This document shows positions 9,310 through 18,663 of a stretch of DNA of 35,629 bases, piece by piece. How positions within the stretch are numbered: the first letter of the stretch is position 1; every line of letters starts with the position of its first letter. The notes below the pieces were generated by a model. That model had not been told where the DNA came from. It worked only from the letters and a program-made list of their open reading frames with translations, and did no database searches. Source of the stretch: Armatimonadota bacterium (GTDB lineage Bacteria; Armatimonadota; Hebobacteria; CAIYQO01); contig JAGUZN010000339.1 in the NCBI GenBank assembly GCA_020060775.1, positions 1-35,629 on the forward strand, given 5' to 3'. A program made the translations under genes and the position numbers.

Positions 9310-10137
9310 TTATCGGCTCGCGGGCGTTCTCCGGCGTCGCCAGACCATCATGAGACCGAGCACCAGCAGCAGCAGGCCGAACAGACTGCGCAGAATGAGT
9401 ACGTCAAGCCTTACCGCCAGGAAGGAGCCGGCGAATGCCCCGGCCACCCCACCCACGGCTAACCAGAGGACATCCCGCGGGCGGATATTGCCCTGCCGGT
9501 AGTGAACGAATGCTCCGGAAATGGCAGTCGGGATAATCACCGCCAACGAGATGCCTTGCGCCAGCGTCTGCGTGAACCCGAGAAGGAAGACCATGGCCGG
9601 CACCATGATGATGCCACCACCGACCCCAAGCAGTCCGCTGAGAATACCGGTGGCTAATCCAATGCCCAGCACCAGCACAACGGACCAGACCCCGCCGGCA
9701 ACGATGCCGTGCCCGGCAAGTTCGTCCGAACGGTCCAGCAGCACGACGCCGACGACATCATAGAGCATGCGCGCGGCGACGAGGATGAGGAAGCCACCGA
9801 AGTAGCGCCGAAGCGTTGCCGCCGGTAGTCTATTCGCTAATTGAGCGCCAAGCACAGCTCCTACGACTGCGCCAGTCGAGAGTTCGAGCACGATCAGCCA
9901 ATCCATTTGCCCGGTAGTGATGTAGGCATAGAGTCCGGCCAGGGCCACGAAGAGGATGACGGCCAGAGAGGTGCCATGGGCGCGATGCTGTGAAAACTGC
10001 AACAGAAACACCATCGCCGGCACCAGCAACACGCCGCCGCCGACGCCGAGGAGTCCGCTCAATACTCCAGCGATCAGTCCAATGCCAATCCCTAATACGA
10101 CCTCATGCATCGATGCCCCACTGCGCTTGATTAGCAT
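9310..10137 (-). CDS. TauE/SafE (TSUP) family sulfite exporter-like permease
   Basis: ORF is 9310..10422; homology-like sequence begins near MLIKRSGASMHEVVLGIGIGLIAGVLSGLLGVGGGVLLVPAMVFLL; two internal repeats ending GxLSGLLGVGGGxxxVPAMVFLL. Start chosen at 10137 (10110 also possible). Confidence 0.85.
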   Translation of the reverse strand: MLIKRSGASMHEVVLGIGIGLIAGVLSGLLGVGGGVLLVPAMVFLLQFSQHRAHGTSLAVILFVALAGLYAYITTGQMDWLIVLELSTGAVVGAVLGAQLANRLPAATLRRYFGGFLILVAARMLYDVVGVVLLDRSDELAGHGIVAGGVWSVVLVLGIGLATGILSGLLGVGGGIIMVPAMVFLLGFTQTLAQGISLAVIIPTAISGAFVHYRQGNIRPRDVLWLAVGGVAGAFAGSFLAVRLDVLILRSLFGLLLLVLGLMMVWRRRRTPASR

Positions 10138-10246
10138 AGCGCAATCCTGGAAGGGTGTGTGATGCGATGGACGCCGTTGTTGCGCGAAGAACGGTACGAT
10201 ATGGCCATCATCGGTAAGGGATGAGTGCAACCGATGCAAACCTGGA

Positions 10247-10642
10247 TTGATGACTGGCATCGGATTTCGCGTTATCTGGAGTGAACTGCATGTGACCCTC
10301 ACCAGCGAGAGCAATTGGGAGAACGCCAAAACACTATTGCTTGGCATCGTCGAGCAGTACGCGTCGCTGACCGAGGAGACCGTGTCGCAGGAGCTCGCCT
10401 CCGGTACGGAGCGATATACCATCTTCCAGACTCAGCTCCAACCCGCCGTCTGGGCTTCATTGAATGAGAAGGGGACGACCATCACCATGCGTTACCTAAC
10501 AGAGGCACGCGACCGGCGTCGGGTGAAGTCACAGGTCTCTGCAGCGGTCTTGAGTACCTTGGCGGACCATGATGATATCCAGACAGCCTACCCGACCTAC
10601 CGGGTAGGCATGCCTCGTTCGGCGGGCGATATGGGACAGTAA
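10247..10642 (+). pseudogene. C-terminal cytoplasmic-domain relic of an MscS-family mechanosensitive channel
   Basis: FRVIWSELHVTLTSESNWENAKTLLLGIVEQY...ITMRYLTEARDRRRVKSQVSAAVLSTLADHDDIQTAYPTYRV resembles MscS C-terminal domains; no TM/pore segment upstream. Confidence 0.6.
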
Positions 10643-10721
10643 CGTGTGTTCCACCGGTATGACTATGGAGCGCATAGCAGTATGCGCTCCATAGGTGAAC
10701 TGGCAGCTAAAGTGTGCCGAG

Positions 10722-10817
10722 TTACTTACGGACGTTCACCAATGCTAGCGCAAGGAACATACCGGAGATCAGACCCAGAATGGTGCCGCCAGTCATGCCT
10801 AAGCCCCATCCGGTCAT
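10722..10817 (-). CDS. Possible 31-aa Gly-rich membrane smORF or relic: MTGWGLGMTGGTILGLISGMFLALALVNVRK
   Basis: Hand translation of the minus strand; hydrophobic with GxxxG-type spacing; its 5' end coincides with the start of the antiporter relic on the other strand. Confidence 0.3.
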   Translation of the reverse strand: MTGWGLGMTGGTILGLISGMFLALALVNVRK

Positions 10818-11226
10818 TGCTGCTGTACGAATTGGGGCACTCACGCTGGCCATCAGCGATGTGCTCGGGGGCAACGCCTTTGACGCCGTCATCGCTGGTG
10901 TCGCAGATATCGCCTATCGGCAGGAGTCCGTCTACCATGCGTTAGGCACCGGGAGCCGTTTTCTGACTGCGCTCGCCATGGCCCTAATCGAAGTCGGCCT
11001 GTGGCTGTATGCACGGTGGATGGCACGGCAAGAAGGAGAGCAGCGTGGGTGGGTGTGCATTGACCTCCCGTCGCCAGATACCGCGCGTGGTGTGTCACAG
11101 CAGGGCAGCCTTTCTCGTTCTAGCACCGGCAAGATACATGCCGTTATACATACTGTGGGCGTCGTGGCGATTGCCGTAGTCACGATTATGGTGCTGGTAA
11201 GCTGTTCTCCATTTTTGTATCTATGA
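10810..11226 (+). pseudogene. C-terminal relic of a Na+/Ca2+ exchanger (CaCA) family protein
   Basis: IAAVRIGALTLAISDVLGGNAFDAVIAGVADIAYRQESVYHALGTGSRFLTALAMALIEVGLWLYARWMARQ resembles the second alpha-repeat/C-terminus of bacterial sodium:calcium antiporters; N-terminal half absent. Confidence 0.6.
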
Positions 11227-11407
11227 TCGTCGGTGGTCGGTGGTTGGAAGCGGGGTGTCATTCTTTATCCGAGCGTAGGGATACCACGTAGACAACCCCT
11301 GAAGAGGTGAACTCAGTCGAACGGTGTTTACTTCCACGAACAATCCTTAATGGAAAGTATCCAGTATGGCTTTCCGCCCCACCTCTCTCTTCGTGCTGTG
11401 AGAGCGC

Positions 11408-11438
11408 CCCGATTGCTGTCGATCTCACAGCAATCGGG
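11408..11438 (-). terminator. Perfect 12-bp hairpin just downstream of the RND gene
   Basis: cccgattgctgt-cgatctc-acagcaatcggg; ends 13 bp beyond the RND stop codon on its 3' side. No strong U-tract. Confidence 0.55.
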
Positions 11439-11451
11439 ACGTTTCTCATGG

Positions 11452-14400
11452 CTAGACGGTTTCCTTCACGCGACGGGTGCCTGACAGGGTCAGGTGCCAC
11501 CGGACACGACCCCTGGCGTGTTCCCAGGCGAGATAGACCGCCGGGAGGACGCACAGGGTGAACAGGGTCGAGGTGATTAGGCCGCCCACCAGGACGATGG
11601 CGAGGGGCTTTTCGATCTCCGCGCCGACGCCACTACTTAGCAGGATGGGCGCCACACCGAGGGCGGCACAGGCGGCAGTCATTAGCTTGGGACGCAACCG
11701 TTGTACGCTTGCCAGCCGGATCGCCTCCTCCTTGCTGTGCCCCTCCGCGACGAAGTCGTTGGTCTGCGTCAGCAGCACCAGGCTGTTTTGCACCGCAATC
11801 CCGAAGAGGGCAATGAAGCCCACCGCCGAGGAGACGTTGAGCGTTTCCCCGGTGAGCAGTAACGACGCCACCCCGCCGACGAAGGCGCTGGGCACCGTAG
11901 CCAGGATGAGGAGCGCCTGCGATGCGGACTTCAGCGCCAGGAAGAGCAGCATGAAGACGATGACCAGGGCAATCACCGTCGCCAGCGCCAGCGATTTCAT
12001 GGCGCGTTGCTGGTTCTGGAACTGCCCGCCGAACACCACGTAGTAGTCCCTCGGCAGCTTCACCTCCTTCATGCCGGCCTTGATGTCGGCCACCACGCTG
12101 CCGAGGTCACGCCCCTGGATGCTGGCATTGATGCTCAACCGGCGGTTCATCGCCTCGCGCCAGATGACGTTCGGGCCTTCCGCCAGGCGGATGTCGGCCA
12201 TCTGGGACAGCGGCACCGCCGCCCCGGACGGCGTGTCGACTAGCAAGTTCTTCAGCGCCTCGATGTCGCCCCGCGCGTCGTCGGCCAGGCGCACGAAGAC
12301 GCCGTAGCTGCGCTGGCCCTGCCAGACCTGGGTCAGTTCTTCCCCGCCCACGGCGAAGTGGAGCATCTCGGAAATCTCCCCCACCGAGACGCCATAGCGC
12401 GCCGCGGCCTGCCGGTCGATCTGGATCTGCACCTGCGGGATGCCCGCCACCTGATCCATGTTGACGTCGGCGACGCCGGGGGTGCGCTCCATGATCTCGC
12501 GAATTTGCGCGCCCTTCTCGGCCAGCGTCTGGATGTCCGGCCCGAAGAGCTTTATCTGCAAGGGCGCCGGGGTACCTTCCATGCTTTCGTTGATCTTATT
12601 CTGCAGCGGCTGGGTGAAGGCGACCGCCACCCCTGGAATGTGCTCGATCTCCTCGCGCACCTCGGCCAGGATCTCCTCGCTCGGTTTCGACAGCTGGTGT
12701 TTCGGCTTCAGGTTGACGAACATCTCCCCTGAATTGACCGGCAACACGCAGCCGATGGCGCGTTCGGACCGCCCGTTGCGGCGCACCACCTCGACGATAT
12801 CCGGGTGGTCGAGCAGCAGCTGTTCGATCTGCCGGGTGATGCGGTCATTCTCTTCCAGCGACGTTTCCGCCGGGGTCGCCGTTGACACGAACCAGGTGCC
12901 CTCATCGAGTTTCGGCATGAAGTCGCGGCCCACCGCCAATAACCCCAGCGCGGAGGGGATGAGCAGTACCACGGCGATGCTGATCACCACCCAGCGGTGC
13001 CGCAGCGCCCATTCCAGCGCTGGCACATAGCCGCGCTTGATCCAGGCGACGAACTTGACTTCACCGTCCGCATTGTCGAGCGGTTTCGGATGCAGGAAGC
13101 GCATCCCGAGCACCGGCGTGAGGGTGAGCGAGAGTAGCAGCGCCACCAGCATGGCCGCTCCCACGGTGACGGCCAACGGGCGGAAGAGCAGGCCTTCGAT
13201 ACCGCCCATCAGGAAGAGCGGCAGAAAGACCGCGATGATGATTAGCGTCGCGAAGGCGATGGGGCGACCGACTTCGATGGCCGCTTTATGCGCCACCGTG
13301 CGTTTCACCCCCGGATCATCGAGGTTTGTTCTGCTGCGATGGAAACGATGGTAGAGGTTCTCCACCATGATGATGGAGGCGTCCACCATAATGCCAACCG
13401 CGATGGCCAATCCGCCCAGCGACATGGTGTTCAAGCCAACGCCGAGTTGGCGCATCAGCACCCCGGCGATGATGACCGACAGCGGCAGCGAGACCGCCAC
13501 GATGAGCGTGCTGCGGAAGTGGCCGAGGAAGACCAGCAGCACCAGGATGACCAGCACGGCGCCGATGAGGATGGCTTGCGTGACGCTGGAGAGCGCGTGA
13601 TTGATCAGGTGCGTCTGGTCATAGTATGGGGTGATGCGCACCCCGGCCGGCAGTGTTTCGCGCAACTCGGCGAGGGTGCGTTCGATGCCCTTCACCACCT
13701 GCACCGTGTCGGCATTCGGCTGCTTGATGACGAGCGCCACCACCGTTTCCTTGCCATCTTTGCTGGCGATGCCCCGCCGGATGGCCGTGCTCTCCTTGAT
13801 GGTGGCGACATCGCGCAGGTAGACCGGCACGCCATTACGGGCGGTCACCACCGTCATCTCGATGTCCTCGACCGATTGGTAGCGCCCCAGGCCACGCACG
13901 GTATATTCCGTCACCCCCGTGCTGATGAAGCCGCCGGACGCGTTCTCATTGCCACTTTCGACGGCATCCTCCACCTCGGCCAGCGAGACACGATACGCGC
14001 GTAGGGCGCGCTGGTCGAGGGTGACCCGGTACTGCCGCAGGCTGCCGCCCATGTTGAGGACTTCGGCCACGCCGGGCACGTTGAGCAGGCTGTAGCGGAT
14101 CTGCCATTCGGCCAGTTCGCGCAGCTCAGTGGGTGGGAGATCACCCTCCACGGCGAACTCATACACCTCGGCCAGGCGTGTGGTGGCGCTGGAGAGGGTC
14201 GGCGGTTCGGTGCCCGGTGGCAACTGCCCGGTCACCTGGGACATGCGCTCGGTGACAAACTGGCGCGCGCGCCAGAACTCCGACTCGATGCCAAACTCGA
14301 CCACCACAGAGGACAACCCCTGCGTCGTCTGCGAGCGCACGCGCTGCACGCCGGGCAGGCCGTTCATCGCCGCCTCCATCGGGCGGGTGATCGTCGTCTC

Positions 14401-14613
14401 GATCTCTTCTGCGGCCATCGATTCGTTCTCGGTGACGATGGTGAAGACCGGAATGGTAATGTCGGGATAGACGTTGCGCGGCAACTGCTGGTAGGCGAGC
14501 ACGCCAAACACCAGCGCGAGCCCCACGAGCATCACGACAATGGCCTGGTGACTGAACGCGGCATGGATGATCTTCTCAATCAGACTGCCGTGTGGATGGT
14601 GTTGCTGATCCAT
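11452..14613 (-). CDS. Heavy-metal efflux RND transporter, CusA/CzcA family
   Basis: 1053 aa; PDITIPVFTIVTENESMAAEEIETTITRPMEAAMNGLPGVQRVRS; TM4 AIAVGIMVDASIIMVEN; RND architecture; adjacent adaptor and OMF genes. Confidence 0.93.
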   Translation of the reverse strand: MDQQHHPHGSLIEKIIHAAFSHQAIVVMLVGLALVFGVLAYQQLPRNVYPDITIPVFTIVTENESMAAEEIETTITRPMEAAMNGLPGVQRVRSQTTQGLSSVVVEFGIESEFWRARQFVTERMSQVTGQLPPGTEPPTLSSATTRLAEVYEFAVEGDLPPTELRELAEWQIRYSLLNVPGVAEVLNMGGSLRQYRVTLDQRALRAYRVSLAEVEDAVESGNENASGGFISTGVTEYTVRGLGRYQSVEDIEMTVVTARNGVPVYLRDVATIKESTAIRRGIASKDGKETVVALVIKQPNADTVQVVKGIERTLAELRETLPAGVRITPYYDQTHLINHALSSVTQAILIGAVLVILVLLVFLGHFRSTLIVAVSLPLSVIIAGVLMRQLGVGLNTMSLGGLAIAVGIMVDASIIMVENLYHRFHRSRTNLDDPGVKRTVAHKAAIEVGRPIAFATLIIIAVFLPLFLMGGIEGLLFRPLAVTVGAAMLVALLLSLTLTPVLGMRFLHPKPLDNADGEVKFVAWIKRGYVPALEWALRHRWVVISIAVVLLIPSALGLLAVGRDFMPKLDEGTWFVSTATPAETSLEENDRITRQIEQLLLDHPDIVEVVRRNGRSERAIGCVLPVNSGEMFVNLKPKHQLSKPSEEILAEVREEIEHIPGVAVAFTQPLQNKINESMEGTPAPLQIKLFGPDIQTLAEKGAQIREIMERTPGVADVNMDQVAGIPQVQIQIDRQAAARYGVSVGEISEMLHFAVGGEELTQVWQGQRSYGVFVRLADDARGDIEALKNLLVDTPSGAAVPLSQMADIRLAEGPNVIWREAMNRRLSINASIQGRDLGSVVADIKAGMKEVKLPRDYYVVFGGQFQNQQRAMKSLALATVIALVIVFMLLFLALKSASQALLILATVPSAFVGGVASLLLTGETLNVSSAVGFIALFGIAVQNSLVLLTQTNDFVAEGHSKEEAIRLASVQRLRPKLMTAACAALGVAPILLSSGVGAEIEKPLAIVLVGGLITSTLFTLCVLPAVYLAWEHARGRVRWHLTLSGTRRVKETV

Positions 14614-14622
14614 GCCCCCTCC

Positions 14623-16419
14623 TTAATGATCGGTACACCCGGCTTCGAGTTGCCCGGAGCCGAGTGCCGTCTTCAACTGGTAGTTGCCGGTGGTCACGAC
14701 ATCGAGACCGGGCTCCAGTCCGCGAAGAATCTCGACCTGGTCGCCGTGGGTTGCTCCCAGGATGACTTCCAGCTTATCGAAGGAGCCGCAGCTTTTCCCG
14801 GTCGCCTGATCGTCCTCGCAGTCCATGCAGGGGCTGAAGACGATTTTTTTGCCGGCCTCGTCCAGCACGGCCGCCTTCGGAATCAGGAGCGCCTGCGTGC
14901 CTTTGCCGGTCGCGATGTTGACGGTGGCGAACATGCCGGCTTTCAGCGCGCCGCCGGGGTTGGCCACATCACAGCGGATGCGCGCGGTGCGAGTTTCGGC
15001 ATTAAGCGCCGTCCCAACCTGGCGAACCGTGCCGCGGAAGGGCTGGCCGGGGAAGGCGGTGACGGTGATCTCAGCCGCCTGTCCCAGGCGTACCTGCGCC
15101 AGGTCCTTTTCGTAGACATTCGCCCACACCCACACCTTCTCGGTATTCACAATGGTGAAGAGATCGGTGGACGCTTCGACGGCCTGGCCCGGTGTGGCCT
15201 GACGCTCGGTGATAACCCCGCTGATCGGCGCAGTAATGGGGATGCTGACGGCATTGCCGGAAGCGCCGGCAGCACGCAGGGCACGCAGCGCGTTCTCGGC
15301 CGCCTGCACATCAGCCCGTGCGCGCGCCAGGTCGGCTTCCGCCTCCTGGATCTCCTGCCTGGCGAGGAGCGCCTTCCCGGCGACCTGTTTCTCGCGGGAC
15401 AGCACGGATTGGGCGACAGCCAGTTGACCTTTGGCGCGCTGCAGGGCCACCTCACAGGTATCGACTTCACGCTCGGCCTGGTGCAGCGCGGATTCGGCAG
15501 CTTTCGTCTCGGCCGACGTATATAACCCCTGCCCGGCGATGCCTTCTTCACGGCTCTGGGCCTGTTTCGTCAACTCCACCTGCGTGCGTGCGGCGCCCTC
15601 TTTGGCTTTCGCGTCAGCCAGCTCCGCTTCGGTGGCTTCCACTTCTCGTCGTGCCGCGATGCCGGCGTCGAAGAGTCGCTTGCTGCGATCATACGCGGCT
15701 TGCTTCACCTTCACTGCCGCCTGCGCCGATTCCAGTTCCGCCTGTGCGGTCGCCACCGCGCCCTTCGCGGCCTCGACCTGCGGGGCATGAAAGGCATTGG
15801 CCTTTGCCAGCTTGTGCTTGCGTTCCAGTTCGTCCGCCGCCAGTTCCCGTGCGTTGCGCGCACGGGCCAGCGCGGACTCTGCTTGCTTGACCTCGGCTTG
15901 CGCCGCACTGTAGGCCGCTTCCGCATCCTCGAGCGGGCGTTGCGTAAGCGCACCGGTGGCCGCCAGTTCCTTCACATTGGCCAGCCGGGCACGCGCCGCC
16001 TGTTCCTCGGCACGGGCACGGGTTAACGCGGATTGCATATCAGCGACATCGCGGCTGGCGACGGTCGCCAGGGTTTGCCCCGCGCGCACGCGCAGGCCAA
16101 CTGTCCCGGAGAGCTGGGTGAGTCGGCCGGAGACGGGAGAGCCCACCTTTGCGGTCTGATCCTCGTTCGCCTGTATGTCCCCGCTGACGGTCAATACGGC
16201 AGTGACAGGCGCCATGACCACCGGCGCGGTCTCCAGGCCGGCAATGGCTACGCCTTCATGACCGTGTGTGTCCTCACTGGCTTCATGCCCATGCCCCTCG
16301 TGATCCGTCTCTTGCGCAGCAGTGGCGGTTTTCTGCATGGTGACACGGACAATCGCAAAGACGCTCCCCGTGACGATGAGTCCAAGCACGGCAAGTAAGA
16401 GAAGACTCCGGGTATTCAT
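14623..16419 (-). CDS. RND periplasmic adaptor (CusB/CzcB-like membrane fusion protein) with unusually long alpha-helical hairpin region
   Basis: 598 aa; VSPVSGRLTQLSGTVGLRVRAGQTLATV biotinyl-lipoyl-like half motif, ITAPISGVITERQATPGQAVEASTDLFTIV second half; beta-barrel AEITVTAFPGQPFRGTVRQV; long Ala/Glu-rich coiled region between. Confidence 0.9.
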   Translation of the reverse strand: MNTRSLLLLAVLGLIVTGSVFAIVRVTMQKTATAAQETDHEGHGHEASEDTHGHEGVAIAGLETAPVVMAPVTAVLTVSGDIQANEDQTAKVGSPVSGRLTQLSGTVGLRVRAGQTLATVASRDVADMQSALTRARAEEQAARARLANVKELAATGALTQRPLEDAEAAYSAAQAEVKQAESALARARNARELAADELERKHKLAKANAFHAPQVEAAKGAVATAQAELESAQAAVKVKQAAYDRSKRLFDAGIAARREVEATEAELADAKAKEGAARTQVELTKQAQSREEGIAGQGLYTSAETKAAESALHQAEREVDTCEVALQRAKGQLAVAQSVLSREKQVAGKALLARQEIQEAEADLARARADVQAAENALRALRAAGASGNAVSIPITAPISGVITERQATPGQAVEASTDLFTIVNTEKVWVWANVYEKDLAQVRLGQAAEITVTAFPGQPFRGTVRQVGTALNAETRTARIRCDVANPGGALKAGMFATVNIATGKGTQALLIPKAAVLDEAGKKIVFSPCMDCEDDQATGKSCGSFDKLEVILGATHGDQVEILRGLEPGLDVVTTGNYQLKTALGSGQLEAGCTDH

Positions 16420-16844
16420 CGTGTGGCTCCCTTCGCGGCGGGTGTCGATGGATGTGGTGCGTCGGTACCGCAGGTGTCGCCTGCTTTGTGGTGATGACCG
16501 TCATCTGCATGAGCATTCGTATCAGGAATGCTAGTCTCACAGGCATCACCAGCCTTGTGGCTATGGGCATTTTCGGTGCCACGCGTGCCGGTGTCGCACG
16601 AGTCTCCAGCCCGGTGGGTGTGATCGCTCGCCTTGCCAGCGTTCGTGCCAAGTGTTTTGGGGTCCGCATCATTGCATGGATCACCTGGAGCACCGTGTTT
16701 GTGCCCTTCAACAGCAGGGCGAGACTGGGTTGGCGGATGTGCGGGCGGACGCGTCGTGGTTTTGGCCAGAATCACGCCCGACACGATGCTGACCGCAATC
16801 ACGGCGATCACGGCGAATATCATGGGTTTGTTCTTAGTGCTCAT
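16416..16844 (-). CDS. Membrane-anchored periplasmic His/Cys-rich repeat protein (putative metal-binding component of the efflux operon)
   Basis: 142 aa; N-terminal TM (MIFAVIAVIAVSIVSGVILA) then HKHGAPGDPC, HTHRAGDSC, HSHKAGDAC, HHHKAGDTC; ATGA-type 4-bp overlaps with both flanking genes. Confidence 0.8.
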   Translation of the reverse strand: MSTKNKPMIFAVIAVIAVSIVSGVILAKTTTRPPAHPPTQSRPAVEGHKHGAPGDPCNDADPKTLGTNAGKASDHTHRAGDSCDTGTRGTENAHSHKAGDACETSIPDTNAHADDGHHHKAGDTCGTDAPHPSTPAAKGATR

Positions 16845-18082
16845 TGTTGCTGCTCCTTGTCAGCCGCCGGCAATGTCGTGCCGACGGCCCATTCCAATTG
16901 CGCCAGTGCCGTCTGATACTCACCGAGCGCGGTCAAATATTCGATATGGGCAGCGCGCAAGGTCCGGCGCGCTTCCAGCACTTCCAGATAGGTCATCGCC
17001 CCTTCCTGATAGCCGGTGGTGGCCATTTGCGCGAGCTTGTCTGCTGGTGCGAGCACCTGGTCGCGTAAGGTGCGAATTTGCGCTTCGGCGCTACGCGTTG
17101 CGATCAGCGCAGTGCTGATCTCCTGCCGCACCAGTAAGCGCGTGGCATCCAGTCGACGCTGCTGTGCGGTGACCACCGCCTGGGCACGGTCACGTTCAGC
17201 GCGCGCCGACCCCCAATCGACCAGTGGGAGCGAAATCCCCAGGCCGACGCCGCCATCGCCATCCCAGGATTCACGCCGCACCTGGATGGCAACGTCTGGT
17301 CGTTGTGCCGCACGTGCGGCATCGACTTCTCCAGAGGCGGCTGTAACCAGGGCCTGATCACGCCGGAGTTCGGGACGATGCGCCACTCCCTGCTGCAGCA
17401 AGACCTCATCCTGTAAGGTGACGGGGGTGTAGGTGAGGGACTCGGTCAGTGTCATCGGCGTATTGGGATCACGCCCCAGGGCGCCGTTGAGGGCGGTTTG
17501 CGCGTGCGCGACAGCCGCGTGAGAGCGTGTCAGTTGCTGCCGAGCCCGCGCCAGTTCCACCTCTGCCTTGATGACATGGGACGTCGGTTCGTTCCCGAGT
17601 TCCAGCTGTTTCTTGGCTGTTGCCAGGAGCGTTTCGGCATACGTGACATTCTCCGCATCAAACATAGCTACGGCATGCGCTTGCGCTAAATTCCAGTAGG
17701 CGGTTTTCACCGCGAGGATTAGATCGCGCTCGGTTACCTGCTGTTCGGCTTTCACGGCCTCCAGTTGGCTGGAAGCGACTTTCGTGCGCGCTCGCCGTGC
17801 ACCGCTGAGTTCGAGCGGCTGCGTAATGGACAGCAGTTCGTCAGAACCTGCCGGACCTAAGAGGCCGGGAGTCACGACGATTTCCGGATTGCGGAGCGTC
17901 CGTGCGCCACGCAGATGAGCCGATGCGGCCGTCAGGTCGGCGGATGCCGCGTGATAAGACGGATGGTGCGTTAATGCGTACTGAATCGCATCAGCGAGGC
18001 TCAACGGTTCTTGCGCCAGTGCTGGTAGCGTCAGTACCGTGAACATACCCGTAAGTGTCAGGTATCGTGTAAACGTTCGCAT
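16841..18082 (-). CDS. TolC-like outer membrane efflux protein (OMF)
   Basis: ORF 16841..18253; signal peptide at MRTFTRYLTLTGMFTVLTLPALAQEPLSLADAIQYALTHHPSYHAA supports start at 18082; two OEP-type repeats. Confidence 0.88.
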   Translation of the reverse strand: MRTFTRYLTLTGMFTVLTLPALAQEPLSLADAIQYALTHHPSYHAASADLTAASAHLRGARTLRNPEIVVTPGLLGPAGSDELLSITQPLELSGARRARTKVASSQLEAVKAEQQVTERDLILAVKTAYWNLAQAHAVAMFDAENVTYAETLLATAKKQLELGNEPTSHVIKAEVELARARQQLTRSHAAVAHAQTALNGALGRDPNTPMTLTESLTYTPVTLQDEVLLQQGVAHRPELRRDQALVTAASGEVDAARAAQRPDVAIQVRRESWDGDGGVGLGISLPLVDWGSARAERDRAQAVVTAQQRRLDATRLLVRQEISTALIATRSAEAQIRTLRDQVLAPADKLAQMATTGYQEGAMTYLEVLEARRTLRAAHIEYLTALGEYQTALAQLEWAVGTTLPAADKEQQQ

Positions 18083-18371
18083 AGACAAGTGTCCTTGTGA
18101 ATCGACCCTACCGCGCACAGCCGGAATAAACCGCATGCGCCCAGGGAGGGGTGATATATGGTGAATGGGGAGTCCGACGCCCAGCCGCCACGTGACATGG
18201 CAATGTCTTGAGAAACGCGGTAACGCCCGAGATGGCAACCGCCCTCTTACCACGCGCGTGGTGTTGGCAGGTCACCAACGAGCACTGCCGTGGAACCAAG
18301 GCAATGACGTCACGGTGAGGAGACGTGGGTATGCGTCGCTGGTCGAGATCAATCGACCTGTGGGTGAGGGC

Positions 18372-18656
18372 TTAGCAGGATTTCGGTGGTTGGAAGATGG
18401 TAAAGGCGATGTCACGCAGGCACAGCGCATCGCTGTAAACAGTTTCATGGGCGCGTTCGGCTACATGGAGCGCTGGTGGACAGGAATGCGAGCTATCCAG
18501 GCGTACCGGTGCCTGGCAGCAGGTACACACACAGACGGCTTCGGTGTCATGGTGGTCTTCCTCATGCGCGGCATCGCAAGGCGCGGAGATCCACAAGAAC
18601 GCACCCAGGAGGAGCAAGGCCAGTATGCGAAACCATCGTCTGTCGTGTTGAGCCAT
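18372..18656 (-). CDS. Small secreted Cys/His-rich protein
   Basis: 94 aa; signal-peptide-like FRILALLLLGAFLWISAPCDA followed by HEEDHHDTEAVCVCTCCQAP; same strand upstream of the efflux operon with a good promoter. Confidence 0.65.
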   Translation of the reverse strand: MAQHDRRWFRILALLLLGAFLWISAPCDAAHEEDHHDTEAVCVCTCCQAPVRLDSSHSCPPALHVAERAHETVYSDALCLRDIAFTIFQPPKSC

Positions 18657-18663
18657 TTCAGGT

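Noticed and set aside
13288-14004. 238-aa plus-strand ORF antisense to the RND pump
   Set aside because: Shadow ORF with Asp/His/Arg-biased composition; the RND frame is unambiguous.
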